A stretch of 64,000 nucleotides of DNA from Rhynchopus sp. YZ270_cl-10 (Eukaryota; Euglenozoa; Diplonemea; Diplonemida; Diplonemidae). The stretch's first letter is position 1; each line of letters opens with the position of its first letter. The stretch lies in contig OZ037890.1 of assembly GCA_964035575.1 (NCBI GenBank), positions 1,178,001 through 1,242,000 of the forward strand, in the 5' to 3' direction. The position numbers were made by a program, and so were the translations under genes. Positions 1-9,956 of the stretch are shown here, piece by piece. Under the pieces are notes generated by a model. That model was not told the DNA's origin and searched no databases. It saw only the letters and a program-made list of their open reading frames with translations.

Positions 1-330
1 ATGTACAAGAGAGAGGCATCTGTCATATGAGACTTCATCCTTATTTTGATTATTTTCAACTCTCTGCCATTGAAGATAGAGTTGACACGAGCAGTGACAC
101 CTTCTATAACAGGGGGTACGGTACACCTTCAGCAGACTGCAGGATTGAGGAGCGAGCGGGAGTGCTGGGAAAACTTCCTCTCACGGCAGGCGGGTTTGCG
201 GATGATTTTGAGTACAGTGGACACCCCCTCTGCGACCCCCCCTCCGGGGGGGTCGACAGGGTGGTGGGGAGAAATCTCTCTCTCTTTTTTTCCCCCCCCC
301 TTTTTTTTTTTATTTATTTATTTATTTATA
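1..330. other. Left flank, no gene recognised
   Basis: Both strands carry only short overlapping open frames without recognisable protein character. The stretch ends in C-rich and T-rich runs (about 230-330, including a TTTA microsatellite) next to the palindromic element at 331. I see no gene here. Confidence 0.6.
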
Positions 331-442
331 CAGGGTTTCGCCCCGGTGGGGCGAAGCCCTGGGGCGAAATAAAATGTCATTTTTTCAGGAACAGATTTTT
401 TTAACGAAAAAAAATATTTTTCGCCCCGGGGCGAACGCCCTG
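331..442. mobile_element. 112-bp palindromic MITE-like element at the edge of the tandem array
   Basis: The ends are inverted repeats of about 16 bp that start CAGGG and contain TTCGCCCCGG. Each arm is also a hairpin in itself: the left arm pairs CAGGGTTTCGCCCC with GGGGCGAAGCCCTG with one G-T wobble, and the right arm contains the perfect palindrome TTCGCCCCGGGGCGAA. The CAGGG terminus resembles hAT ends, but I see no convincing 8-bp target duplication, so the superfamily is uncertain. It stops 2 bp before the first tandem unit begins. Confidence 0.55.
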
Positions 443-724
443 TTGAGACCGGTTTCTGCCGTCCGGCAGACCGATAGACGGGTATAATAAACTTCTCTTC
501 TTTGATTGCTCTTCTGATCAGCACAGTTCCTGATCCACGATACTACGGTATAACTTTTATCTGTGTTGTGAGAGTCCCTCCATTTTATTATGTTTCCCCC
601 TCAATTTATTTCGGCAGCACATTTTCTTTGAAGTTGTGTTCCGCAAAAAGGCGTCGTTCTTGCCTTCCTGCAGACACTCTTTTATGTGCAAGAAAACGCT
701 CTTCTTGCTCTTCTTTCCCACTTG

Positions 725-787
725 GTGGTCTAAGCACAAGAGGCTTAGGTTCACTTGATAAATTTCGTCATTTTTGATAACCCACAG
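725..787 (+). repeat. Stem-loop module, family A (array copy)
   Basis: The module begins GTG, then CTAAGC and GCTTAG form a perfect 6-bp stem around the loop ACAAGAG, with an outer GTG/CAC pairing. It ends CCCACAG, giving a 63-nt GT...AG interval. It repeats every 1,703 bp (2428, 4131, 5834, 7537, 9240). A family C module starts one base later. Confidence 0.6.
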
Positions 788-788
788 A

Positions 789-855
789 GTATCAGTCCCT
801 GCGTCCCAGAGGCGTTTGCACAATCAACTTCACTTTTGTTTCGCGTCCCCCCTCA
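789..855 (+). repeat. Module, family C, directly after a family A module
   Basis: This 67-nt GT...AG interval carries the family C core (CTGCGTCC, then GAGGCGTTTGCACAATCAAC) and ends in a C-rich tract plus TCAG. It is present in every array unit. The stem is weaker than in the copy at 1094. Confidence 0.45.
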
Positions 856-1093
856 GGTCCCACAGCATGTACATCTAGATCTGCTACCTCCATGTGCCCT
901 TGGGAGTCCTTGAATTTCAAACCTCCTTTCGCACAATGTTTGGCACGTTCGTTATGCATATTTGTTACGTGGATTTGTACTTTTGTGAGGACGTATCCTC
1001 ATTCCCTCCCCACCCCCACATACAACATTTGATATCCCACAATGTGTGCCTGTATTAAAAGTGTGCACAATGAGGCCTATGTCATTGTTGTCT

Positions 1094-1289
1094 GTGCCTG
1101 CGTCCGTGAGGCGTTTGCACACCGTTTGCTCTCTTCCTGTTGCCAACCCCCTTCTTTATTTCTTTTGTTCACAACGTCCCCTTCACTTTTGTTTCGCGCT
1201 TCTAAACGTCACATTCAGTGCTTTCCTCATATGCCTGGTCCTCTCCCCCGCTTCGCGCAGCCCTCCACCCTCACCCATCCACCCTTCAG
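1094..1289 (+). repeat. Module, family C, upstream of the cysteine-rich gene
   Basis: GTGC pairs with GCAC (1117-1120), and TGCGTC-type inner bases pair with GGCGT around the loop CGTGA. A long pyrimidine-rich stretch follows and ends CTTCAG at 1289, 23 nt before the ATG. An earlier AG lies at 1260. In the truncated sixth unit the C-to-T change in the left arm keeps pairing as a T-G wobble. This looks like an intron or outron immediately upstream of the coding sequence. Confidence 0.5.
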
Positions 1290-1312
1290 AGAGTCACACA
1301 CAAACCACAACA

Positions 1313-1855
1313 ATGCGTGCCTTCCTTTTCACTCTTGCATTTGCCGCTGTGCACGGTGCAACGCATAACTGCAGCACGTTCACGATCAACGAAGTCGCCC
1401 CTGTGTGCCCACAAGGATACGAGCTTGCGCCAGGTGGGTACGTTAACCAGTGCCTTCCTTTCATTTGCGACAAGCTTGATACCTGGTCCCAAGCCAAGTA
1501 CGGTGACCCCAGACATTTCCTGATTGGTTCGGGGTACGACGCAACCTGTAAACCCTCCGAGTACGATGGACGTGGTCTTGGTGCGGCACTGTGCACACCC
1601 TCCAACAACACTTGTGCACAGCTCTTTGCTGTGAACGAAAAGACCTGCCCCTTCGGCACCCTGCTGGCGCCTGCTTACGTTGTTGAGTCTTGTGATGCAC
1701 AACTCTGTGAAGGCTTGGAAGTGGACTCTGCCTACCACTACGCTGACCCGACGAAGATGGTTGTGGGGAGAGCCTTGAACACGAGCTGTGGACCTGTGCC
1801 AAACAACGCCACTCTGTCTGCTTTGAACTCGCTGTGTGTGGGGTCTTTCTTCTGA
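1313..1855 (+). CDS. Secreted two-repeat cysteine-rich protein, array copy 1
   Basis: The product is 180 aa. An N-terminal signal peptide (MRAFLFTLAFAAVHG) is followed by a mature part with 12 cysteines and several N-glycosylation sites (NCS, NNT, NTS, NAT). The mature part consists of two related halves. Each has the order C, then C-P-x-G-x-x-L-A-P, x-x-V-x-x-C, a further C, a Y-x-D-P stretch, an S/T-C-x-P site and a final L-C. I chose the ATG at 1313 because the signal peptide starts there and a pyrimidine tract plus CTTCAG ends 23 nt upstream; the open frame continues upstream without protein character. I do not recognise the family. A secreted or surface, disulphide-stabilised, highly expressed protein would fit the tandem amplification, but that is inference. 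Confidence 0.85.
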   Translation: MRAFLFTLAFAAVHGATHNCSTFTINEVAPVCPQGYELAPGGYVNQCLPFICDKLDTWSQAKYGDPRHFLIGSGYDATCKPSEYDGRGLGAALCTPSNNTCAQLFAVNEKTCPFGTLLAPAYVVESCDAQLCEGLEVDSAYHYADPTKMVVGRALNTSCGPVPNNATLSALNSLCVGSFF

Positions 1856-2024
1856 AGTTGATGGTGAAAGGTTGTGTGCAGTATTTAAGACTGCGTACGA
1901 GATGCTCAGGGGCATCTTACGGATGATGTGTGCTGCCTTTTTATCTAACTACATATTACTGGAGGGACTCACTCTTCTGGTAGGTTTCTTGTTTTTTTCC
2001 CGTTTTTTTTTACTTGGAATATAT

Positions 2025-2101
2025 GTATGCACCTGTGAGGCATATTCATCTTTCATCTTTTCTTTGTTTATTTATTTTTGTTTTGGTACCTGCGCCAACA
2101 G
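2025..2101 (+). repeat. Stem-loop module, family B (array copy)
   Basis: GTATGC pairs with GCATAT around the loop ACCTGTGAG. TTCATCTTTCATCTTTTC, a T-rich tract and CCAACAG follow, giving a 77-nt GT...AG interval. It lies downstream of each cysteine-rich gene and repeats every 1,703 bp. Confidence 0.5.
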
Positions 2102-3015
2102 AAGCGCGCGCACCAACTTCGCTCTCCTCTGTTTTGTTTTGTTATTTGAGACCGGTTTCTGCCGTCCGGCAGACCGATAGACGGGTATAATAAACTTCTC
2201 TTCTTTGATTGCTCTTCTGATCAGCACAGTTCCTGATCCACGATACTACGGTATAACTTTTATCTGTGTTGTGAGAGTCCCTCCATTTTATTATGTTTCC
2301 CCCTCAATTTATTTCGGCAGCACATTTTCTTTGAAGTTGTGTTCCGCAAAAAGGCGTCGTTCTTGCCTTCCTGCAGACACTCTTTTATGTGCAAGAAAAC
2401 GCTCTTCTTGCTCTTCTTTCCCACTTGGTGGTCTAAGCACAAGAGGCTTAGGTTCACTTGATAAATTTCGTCATTTTTGATAACCCACAGAGTATCAGTC
2501 CCTGCGTCCCAGAGGCGTTTGCACAATCAACTTCACTTTTGTTTCGCGTCCCCCCTCAGGTCCCACAGCATGTACATCTAGATCTGCTACCTCCATGTGC
2601 CCTTGGGAGTCCTTGAATTTCAAACCTCCTTTCGCACAATGTTTGGCACGTTCGTTATGCATATTTGTTACGTGGATTTGTACTTTTGTGAGGACGTATC
2701 CTCATTCCCTCCCCACCCCCACATACAACATTTGATATCCCACAATGTGTGCCTGTATTAAAAGTGTGCACAATGAGGCCTATGTCATTGTTGTCTGTGC
2801 CTGCGTCCGTGAGGCGTTTGCACACCGTTTGCTCTCTTCCTGTTGCCAACCCCCTTCTTTATTTCTTTTGTTCACAACGTCCCCTTCACTTTTGTTTCGC
2901 GCTTCTAAACGTCACATTCAGTGCTTTCCTCATATGCCTGGTCCTCTCCCCCGCTTCGCGCAGCCCTCCACCCTCACCCATCCACCCTTCAGAGAGTCAC
3001 ACACAAACCACAACA

Positions 3016-3558
3016 ATGCGTGCCTTCCTTTTCACTCTTGCATTTGCCGCTGTGCACGGTGCAACGCATAACTGCAGCACGTTCACGATCAACGAAGTCG
3101 CCCCTGTGTGCCCACAAGGATACGAGCTTGCGCCAGGTGGGTACGTTAACCAGTGCCTTCCTTTCATTTGCGACAAGCTTGATACCTGGTCCCAAGCCAA
3201 GTACGGTGACCCCAGACATTTCCTGATTGGTTCGGGGTACGACGCAACCTGTAAACCCTCCGAGTACGATGGACGTGGTCTTGGTGCGGCACTGTGCACA
3301 CCCTCCAACAACACTTGTGCACAGCTCTTTGCTGTGAACGAAAAGACCTGCCCCTTCGGCACCCTGCTGGCGCCTGCTTACGTTGTTGAGTCTTGTGATG
3401 CACAACTCTGTGAAGGCTTGGAAGTGGACTCTGCCTACCACTACGCTGACCCGACGAAGATGGTTGTGGGGAGAGCCTTGAACACGAGCTGTGGACCTGT
3501 GCCAAACAACGCCACTCTGTCTGCTTTGAACTCGCTGTGTGTGGGGTCTTTCTTCTGA
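3016..3558 (+). CDS. Secreted two-repeat cysteine-rich protein, array copy 2
   Basis: This encodes the same 180-aa product as the gene at 1313, with the same signal peptide and 12 cysteines, and the nucleotide sequence reads as identical. The whole 1,703-bp unit including the upstream modules is copied, so each copy keeps its own upstream acceptor and 3' flank. Confidence 0.85.
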   Translation: MRAFLFTLAFAAVHGATHNCSTFTINEVAPVCPQGYELAPGGYVNQCLPFICDKLDTWSQAKYGDPRHFLIGSGYDATCKPSEYDGRGLGAALCTPSNNTCAQLFAVNEKTCPFGTLLAPAYVVESCDAQLCEGLEVDSAYHYADPTKMVVGRALNTSCGPVPNNATLSALNSLCVGSFF

Positions 3559-4718
3559 AGTTGATGGTGAAAGGTTGTGTGCAGTATTTAAGACTGCGTA
3601 CGAGATGCTCAGGGGCATCTTACGGATGATGTGTGCTGCCTTTTTATCTAACTACATATTACTGGAGGGACTCACTCTTCTGGTAGGTTTCTTGTTTTTT
3701 TCCCGTTTTTTTTTACTTGGAATATATGTATGCACCTGTGAGGCATATTCATCTTTCATCTTTTCTTTGTTTATTTATTTTTGTTTTGGTACCTGCGCCA
3801 ACAGAAGCGCGCGCACCAACTTCGCTCTCCTCTGTTTTGTTTTGTTATTTGAGACCGGTTTCTGCCGTCCGGCAGACCGATAGACGGGTATAATAAACTT
3901 CTCTTCTTTGATTGCTCTTCTGATCAGCACAGTTCCTGATCCACGATACTACGGTATAACTTTTATCTGTGTTGTGAGAGTCCCTCCATTTTATTATGTT
4001 TCCCCCTCAATTTATTTCGGCAGCACATTTTCTTTGAAGTTGTGTTCCGCAAAAAGGCGTCGTTCTTGCCTTCCTGCAGACACTCTTTTATGTGCAAGAA
4101 AACGCTCTTCTTGCTCTTCTTTCCCACTTGGTGGTCTAAGCACAAGAGGCTTAGGTTCACTTGATAAATTTCGTCATTTTTGATAACCCACAGAGTATCA
4201 GTCCCTGCGTCCCAGAGGCGTTTGCACAATCAACTTCACTTTTGTTTCGCGTCCCCCCTCAGGTCCCACAGCATGTACATCTAGATCTGCTACCTCCATG
4301 TGCCCTTGGGAGTCCTTGAATTTCAAACCTCCTTTCGCACAATGTTTGGCACGTTCGTTATGCATATTTGTTACGTGGATTTGTACTTTTGTGAGGACGT
4401 ATCCTCATTCCCTCCCCACCCCCACATACAACATTTGATATCCCACAATGTGTGCCTGTATTAAAAGTGTGCACAATGAGGCCTATGTCATTGTTGTCTG
4501 TGCCTGCGTCCGTGAGGCGTTTGCACACCGTTTGCTCTCTTCCTGTTGCCAACCCCCTTCTTTATTTCTTTTGTTCACAACGTCCCCTTCACTTTTGTTT
4601 CGCGCTTCTAAACGTCACATTCAGTGCTTTCCTCATATGCCTGGTCCTCTCCCCCGCTTCGCGCAGCCCTCCACCCTCACCCATCCACCCTTCAGAGAGT
4701 CACACACAAACCACAACA

Positions 4719-5261
4719 ATGCGTGCCTTCCTTTTCACTCTTGCATTTGCCGCTGTGCACGGTGCAACGCATAACTGCAGCACGTTCACGATCAACGAAG
4801 TCGCCCCTGTGTGCCCACAAGGATACGAGCTTGCGCCAGGTGGGTACGTTAACCAGTGCCTTCCTTTCATTTGCGACAAGCTTGATACCTGGTCCCAAGC
4901 CAAGTACGGTGACCCCAGACATTTCCTGATTGGTTCGGGGTACGACGCAACCTGTAAACCCTCCGAGTACGATGGACGTGGTCTTGGTGCGGCACTGTGC
5001 ACACCCTCCAACAACACTTGTGCACAGCTCTTTGCTGTGAACGAAAAGACCTGCCCCTTCGGCACCCTGCTGGCGCCTGCTTACGTTGTTGAGTCTTGTG
5101 ATGCACAACTCTGTGAAGGCTTGGAAGTGGACTCTGCCTACCACTACGCTGACCCGACGAAGATGGTTGTGGGGAGAGCCTTGAACACGAGCTGTGGACC
5201 TGTGCCAAACAACGCCACTCTGTCTGCTTTGAACTCGCTGTGTGTGGGGTCTTTCTTCTGA
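4719..5261 (+). CDS. Secreted two-repeat cysteine-rich protein, array copy 3
   Basis: Central copy of the array, encoding the same 180-aa protein as copies 1 and 2. No difference from the neighbouring copies is visible in the coding part or either flank, consistent with very recent duplication or ongoing homogenisation. Confidence 0.85.
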   Translation: MRAFLFTLAFAAVHGATHNCSTFTINEVAPVCPQGYELAPGGYVNQCLPFICDKLDTWSQAKYGDPRHFLIGSGYDATCKPSEYDGRGLGAALCTPSNNTCAQLFAVNEKTCPFGTLLAPAYVVESCDAQLCEGLEVDSAYHYADPTKMVVGRALNTSCGPVPNNATLSALNSLCVGSFF

Positions 5262-6421
5262 AGTTGATGGTGAAAGGTTGTGTGCAGTATTTAAGACTGC
5301 GTACGAGATGCTCAGGGGCATCTTACGGATGATGTGTGCTGCCTTTTTATCTAACTACATATTACTGGAGGGACTCACTCTTCTGGTAGGTTTCTTGTTT
5401 TTTTCCCGTTTTTTTTTACTTGGAATATATGTATGCACCTGTGAGGCATATTCATCTTTCATCTTTTCTTTGTTTATTTATTTTTGTTTTGGTACCTGCG
5501 CCAACAGAAGCGCGCGCACCAACTTCGCTCTCCTCTGTTTTGTTTTGTTATTTGAGACCGGTTTCTGCCGTCCGGCAGACCGATAGACGGGTATAATAAA
5601 CTTCTCTTCTTTGATTGCTCTTCTGATCAGCACAGTTCCTGATCCACGATACTACGGTATAACTTTTATCTGTGTTGTGAGAGTCCCTCCATTTTATTAT
5701 GTTTCCCCCTCAATTTATTTCGGCAGCACATTTTCTTTGAAGTTGTGTTCCGCAAAAAGGCGTCGTTCTTGCCTTCCTGCAGACACTCTTTTATGTGCAA
5801 GAAAACGCTCTTCTTGCTCTTCTTTCCCACTTGGTGGTCTAAGCACAAGAGGCTTAGGTTCACTTGATAAATTTCGTCATTTTTGATAACCCACAGAGTA
5901 TCAGTCCCTGCGTCCCAGAGGCGTTTGCACAATCAACTTCACTTTTGTTTCGCGTCCCCCCTCAGGTCCCACAGCATGTACATCTAGATCTGCTACCTCC
6001 ATGTGCCCTTGGGAGTCCTTGAATTTCAAACCTCCTTTCGCACAATGTTTGGCACGTTCGTTATGCATATTTGTTACGTGGATTTGTACTTTTGTGAGGA
6101 CGTATCCTCATTCCCTCCCCACCCCCACATACAACATTTGATATCCCACAATGTGTGCCTGTATTAAAAGTGTGCACAATGAGGCCTATGTCATTGTTGT
6201 CTGTGCCTGCGTCCGTGAGGCGTTTGCACACCGTTTGCTCTCTTCCTGTTGCCAACCCCCTTCTTTATTTCTTTTGTTCACAACGTCCCCTTCACTTTTG
6301 TTTCGCGCTTCTAAACGTCACATTCAGTGCTTTCCTCATATGCCTGGTCCTCTCCCCCGCTTCGCGCAGCCCTCCACCCTCACCCATCCACCCTTCAGAG
6401 AGTCACACACAAACCACAACA

Positions 6422-6964
6422 ATGCGTGCCTTCCTTTTCACTCTTGCATTTGCCGCTGTGCACGGTGCAACGCATAACTGCAGCACGTTCACGATCAACG
6501 AAGTCGCCCCTGTGTGCCCACAAGGATACGAGCTTGCGCCAGGTGGGTACGTTAACCAGTGCCTTCCTTTCATTTGCGACAAGCTTGATACCTGGTCCCA
6601 AGCCAAGTACGGTGACCCCAGACATTTCCTGATTGGTTCGGGGTACGACGCAACCTGTAAACCCTCCGAGTACGATGGACGTGGTCTTGGTGCGGCACTG
6701 TGCACACCCTCCAACAACACTTGTGCACAGCTCTTTGCTGTGAACGAAAAGACCTGCCCCTTCGGCACCCTGCTGGCGCCTGCTTACGTTGTTGAGTCTT
6801 GTGATGCACAACTCTGTGAAGGCTTGGAAGTGGACTCTGCCTACCACTACGCTGACCCGACGAAGATGGTTGTGGGGAGAGCCTTGAACACGAGCTGTGG
6901 ACCTGTGCCAAACAACGCCACTCTGTCTGCTTTGAACTCGCTGTGTGTGGGGTCTTTCTTCTGA
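6422..6964 (+). CDS. Secreted two-repeat cysteine-rich protein, array copy 4
   Basis: Same 180-aa product. The only change I find in this unit relative to units 1-3 is a T-to-G substitution at 7116 in the T-rich 3' flank, outside the gene. Confidence 0.85.
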   Translation: MRAFLFTLAFAAVHGATHNCSTFTINEVAPVCPQGYELAPGGYVNQCLPFICDKLDTWSQAKYGDPRHFLIGSGYDATCKPSEYDGRGLGAALCTPSNNTCAQLFAVNEKTCPFGTLLAPAYVVESCDAQLCEGLEVDSAYHYADPTKMVVGRALNTSCGPVPNNATLSALNSLCVGSFF

Positions 6965-8124
6965 AGTTGATGGTGAAAGGTTGTGTGCAGTATTTAAGAC
7001 TGCGTACGAGATGCTCAGGGGCATCTTACGGATGATGTGTGCTGCCTTTTTATCTAACTACATATTACTGGAGGGACTCACTCTTCTGGTAGGTTTCTTG
7101 TTTTTTTCCCGTTTTGTTTTACTTGGAATATATGTATGCACCTGTGAGGCATATTCATCTTTCATCTTTTCTTTGTTTATTTATTTTTGTTTTGGTACCT
7201 GCGCCAACAGAAGCGCGCGCACCAACTTCGCTCTCCTCTGTTTTGTTTTGTTATTTGAGACCGGTTTCTGCCGTCCGGCAGACCGATAGACGGGTATAAT
7301 AAACTTCTCTTCTTTGATTGCTCTTCTGATCAGCACAGTTCCTGATCCACGATACTACGGTATAACTTTTATCTGTGTTGTGAGAGTCCCTCCATTTTAT
7401 TATGTTTCCCCCTCAATTTATTTCGGCAGCACATTTTCTTTGAAGTTGTGTTCCGCAAAAAGGCGTCGTTCTTGCCTTCCTGCAGACACTCTTTTATGTG
7501 CAAGAAAACGCTCTTCTTGCTCTTCTTTCCCACTTGGTGGTCTAAGCACAAGAGGCTTAGGTTCACTTGATAAATTTCGTCATTTTTGATAACCCACAGA
7601 GTATCAGTCCCTGCGTCCCAGAGGCGTTTGCACAATCAACTTCACTTTTGTTTCGCGTCCCCCCTCAGGTCCCACAGCATGTACATCTAGATCTGCTACC
7701 TCCATGTGCCCTTGGGAGTCCTTGAATTTCAAACCTCCTTTCGCACAATGTTTGGCACGTTCGTTATGCATATTTGTTACGTGGATTTGTACTTTTGTGA
7801 GGACGTATCCTCATTCCCTCCCCACCCCCACATACAACATTTGATATCCCACAATGTGTGCCTGTATTAAAAGTGTGCACAATGAGGCCTATGTCATTGT
7901 TGTCTGTGCCTGCGTCCGTGAGGCGTTTGCACACCGTTTGCTCTCTTCCTGTTGCCAACCCCCTTCTTTATTTCTTTTGTTCACAACGTCCCCTTCACTT
8001 TTGTTTCGCGCTTCTAAACGTCACATTCAGTGCTTTCCTCATATGCCTGGTCCTCTCCCCCGCTTCGCGCAGCCCTCCACCCTCACCCATCCACCCTTCA
8101 GAGAGTCACACACAAACCACAACA

Positions 8125-8667
8125 ATGCGTGCCTTCCTTTTCACTCTTGCATTTGCCGCTGTGCACGGTGCAACGCATAACTGCAGCACGTTCACGATCA
8201 ACGAAGTCGCCCCTGTGTGCCCACAAGGATACGAGCTTGCGCCAGGTGGGTACGTTAACCAGTGCCTTCCTTTCATTTGCGACAAGCTTGATACCTGGTC
8301 CCAAGCCAAGTACGGTGACCCCAGACATTTCCTGATTGGTTCGGGGTACGACGCAACCTGTAAACCCTCCGAGTACGATGGACGTGGTCTTGGTGCGGCA
8401 CTGTGCACACCCTCCAACAACACTTGTGCACAGCTCTTTGCTGTGAACGAAAAGACCTGCCCCTTCGGCACCCTGCTGGCGCCTGCTTACGTTGTTGAGT
8501 CTTGTGATGCACAACTCTGTGAAGGCTTGGAAGTGGACTCTGCCTACCACTACGCTGACCCGACGAAGATGGTTGTGGGGAGAGCCTTGAACACGAGCTG
8601 TGGACCTGTGCCAAACAACGCCACTCTGTCTGCTTTGAACTCGCTGTGTGTGGGGTCTTTCTTCTGA
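8125..8667 (+). CDS. Secreted two-repeat cysteine-rich protein, array copy 5 (edge copy)
   Basis: The encoded protein is identical to copies 1-4, but divergence starts almost immediately after the stop codon (8668-8957: substitutions and small indels that leave the unit length at 1,703 bp). The coding part is therefore homogenised with the inner copies while its 3' flank is not. Confidence 0.85.
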   Translation: MRAFLFTLAFAAVHGATHNCSTFTINEVAPVCPQGYELAPGGYVNQCLPFICDKLDTWSQAKYGDPRHFLIGSGYDATCKPSEYDGRGLGAALCTPSNNTCAQLFAVNEKTCPFGTLLAPAYVVESCDAQLCEGLEVDSAYHYADPTKMVVGRALNTSCGPVPNNATLSALNSLCVGSFF

Positions 8668-8959
8668 AGTTGGTGGTGAGAAAGGTTCACACAGTATTTA
8701 AGACTGCGTACGAGATGCTCAGGAGCATCTTACAGATGATGTGTGCTGCCTTTGTTCTAACGACATATTACTGGAGGGACTCACTCTTCTGGTAGGTTTC
8801 TTGTTTTTTGTTTTGTTTTACTTGGAATATGTGTATGCACCTGTGAGGCATATTCATCTTTCAACTTTTCTTTGTTTGTTTATTTATTTTTGTTTTGGTA
8901 CCTGCGCCAACAGAAGCGCGCGTACCAACTTCGCTCTCCTCTGTTTTGTTTTGTTATTT

Positions 8960-9744
8960 GAGACCGGTTTCTGCCGTCCGGCAGACCGATAGACGGGTAT
9001 AATAAACTTCTCTTCTTTGATTGCTCTTCTGATCAGCACAGTTCCTGATCCACGATACTGCAGTATAACTTTTATCTGTGTTGTGAGAGTCCCTCCATTT
9101 TATTATGTTTCCCCCTCAATTTATTTCGGCAGCACATTTTCTTTGAAGTTGTGTTCCGCAAAAAGGCGTCGTTCTTGCCTTCCTGCAGACACTCTTTTAT
9201 GTGCAAGAAAACGCTCTTCTTGCTCTTCTTTCCCACTTGGTGGTCTAAGCACAAGAGGCTTAGGTTCACTTGATAAATTTTGTCATTTTTTTATAACCCA
9301 CAGAGTATCAGTCCCTGCGTCCCGGAGGCGTTTGCACAATCAACTTCACTTTTGTTTCGCGTCCCCCCTCAGGTCCCACAGCATGTACATCTAGATCTGC
9401 TACCTCCATGTGCCCTTGGGAGTCCTTGAATTTCAAACCTCCTTTCGCACAATGTTTGGCACGTTCGTTGTGCATATTTGTTACGTGGATTTGTACTTTT
9501 GGGAGGACGTATCCTCATTCCCTCCCCACCCCCACATACAACATCTGATATCCCACAATGTGTGCCTGTATTAAAAGTGTGCACAATGAGGCCTATGTCA
9601 TTGTTGTCTGTGTCTGCGTCCGTGAGGCGTTTGCACACCGTTTGCTCTCTTCCTGTTGCCAACCCCCTTCTTTATTTCTTTTGTTCATAACGTCCCCTTC
9701 ACTTTTGTTTCGCGCTTCTAAACGTCACATTCAGTGCTTTCCTC
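8960..9744 (+). pseudogene. Truncated sixth array unit, upstream region only
   Basis: Homology to the other units runs from GAGACCGG at 8960 to about 9744 and then stops abruptly in TTTCCTC, roughly 105 bp before the start codon would occur. The cysteine-rich gene itself is absent. The unit carries scattered substitutions relative to the inner units, as expected for an array edge no longer under homogenisation. Confidence 0.85.
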
Positions 9745-9956
9745 TTTATCTCCTCATGGAATGGAAGATATGTGCATACCAGACACATTCGCACTTGATC
9801 CCCCCTTCCCCCCTCCCCACCATCCTCCTCCAGGCACAAAACACACATATTTCCCCTCCCCTCTTTTAACGTTCATCCTTTCGAACGTTATGGTTGCGAT
9901 GAAAGAACGGTGATTTTTTCTTTTCTTTTTTTTTCTTTTTTTTGAAATAACGCATT
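9745..9956. promoter_or_regulatory. Leader region of the channel gene
   Basis: This unique sequence lies between the array and the channel start codon. It contains a C-rich block (about 9795-9865), the short palindrome AACGTTCATCCTTTCGAACGTT near 9868, and a T-rich tract (9912-9942) ending 14 nt before the ATG. Unlike most genes here there is no clear AG acceptor close to the start codon. Confidence 0.35.

Larger units (their letters stand above)
445..9744 (+). repeat. Tandem array of 1,703-bp gene-bearing units, 5 complete plus 1 truncated
   Basis: Units begin at 445, 2148, 3851, 5554, 7257 and 8960 (landmark GAGACCGG), exactly 1,703 bp apart. Units 1-4 read as identical except for one T-to-G change at 7116. 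Unit 5 is identical through its gene but differs at many sites in its last ~290 bp. Unit 6 differs at scattered sites and stops at 9744, before the gene. Near-identical inner units with a diverged edge unit is the pattern expected of unequal crossing-over or gene conversion. The true copy number may be larger, because assemblers collapse such arrays and the left edge abuts a mobile element. Confidence 0.97.

Noticed and set aside
331-442. Telomere-like or CRISPR-like repeat at the left edge
   Set aside because: Only two GC-rich palindromes in inverted orientation, without regular direct repeats or spacers.
1046-1312. Upstream extension of the cysteine-rich frame by 89 codons
   Set aside because: The extension runs through the family C module and pyrimidine tract, and the signal peptide sits at the ATG at 1313.
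445-9744. CRISPR or satellite-only interpretation of the 1,703-bp array
   Set aside because: Units are far too long for CRISPR and each complete unit encodes an intact signal-peptide protein, so it is a gene array.
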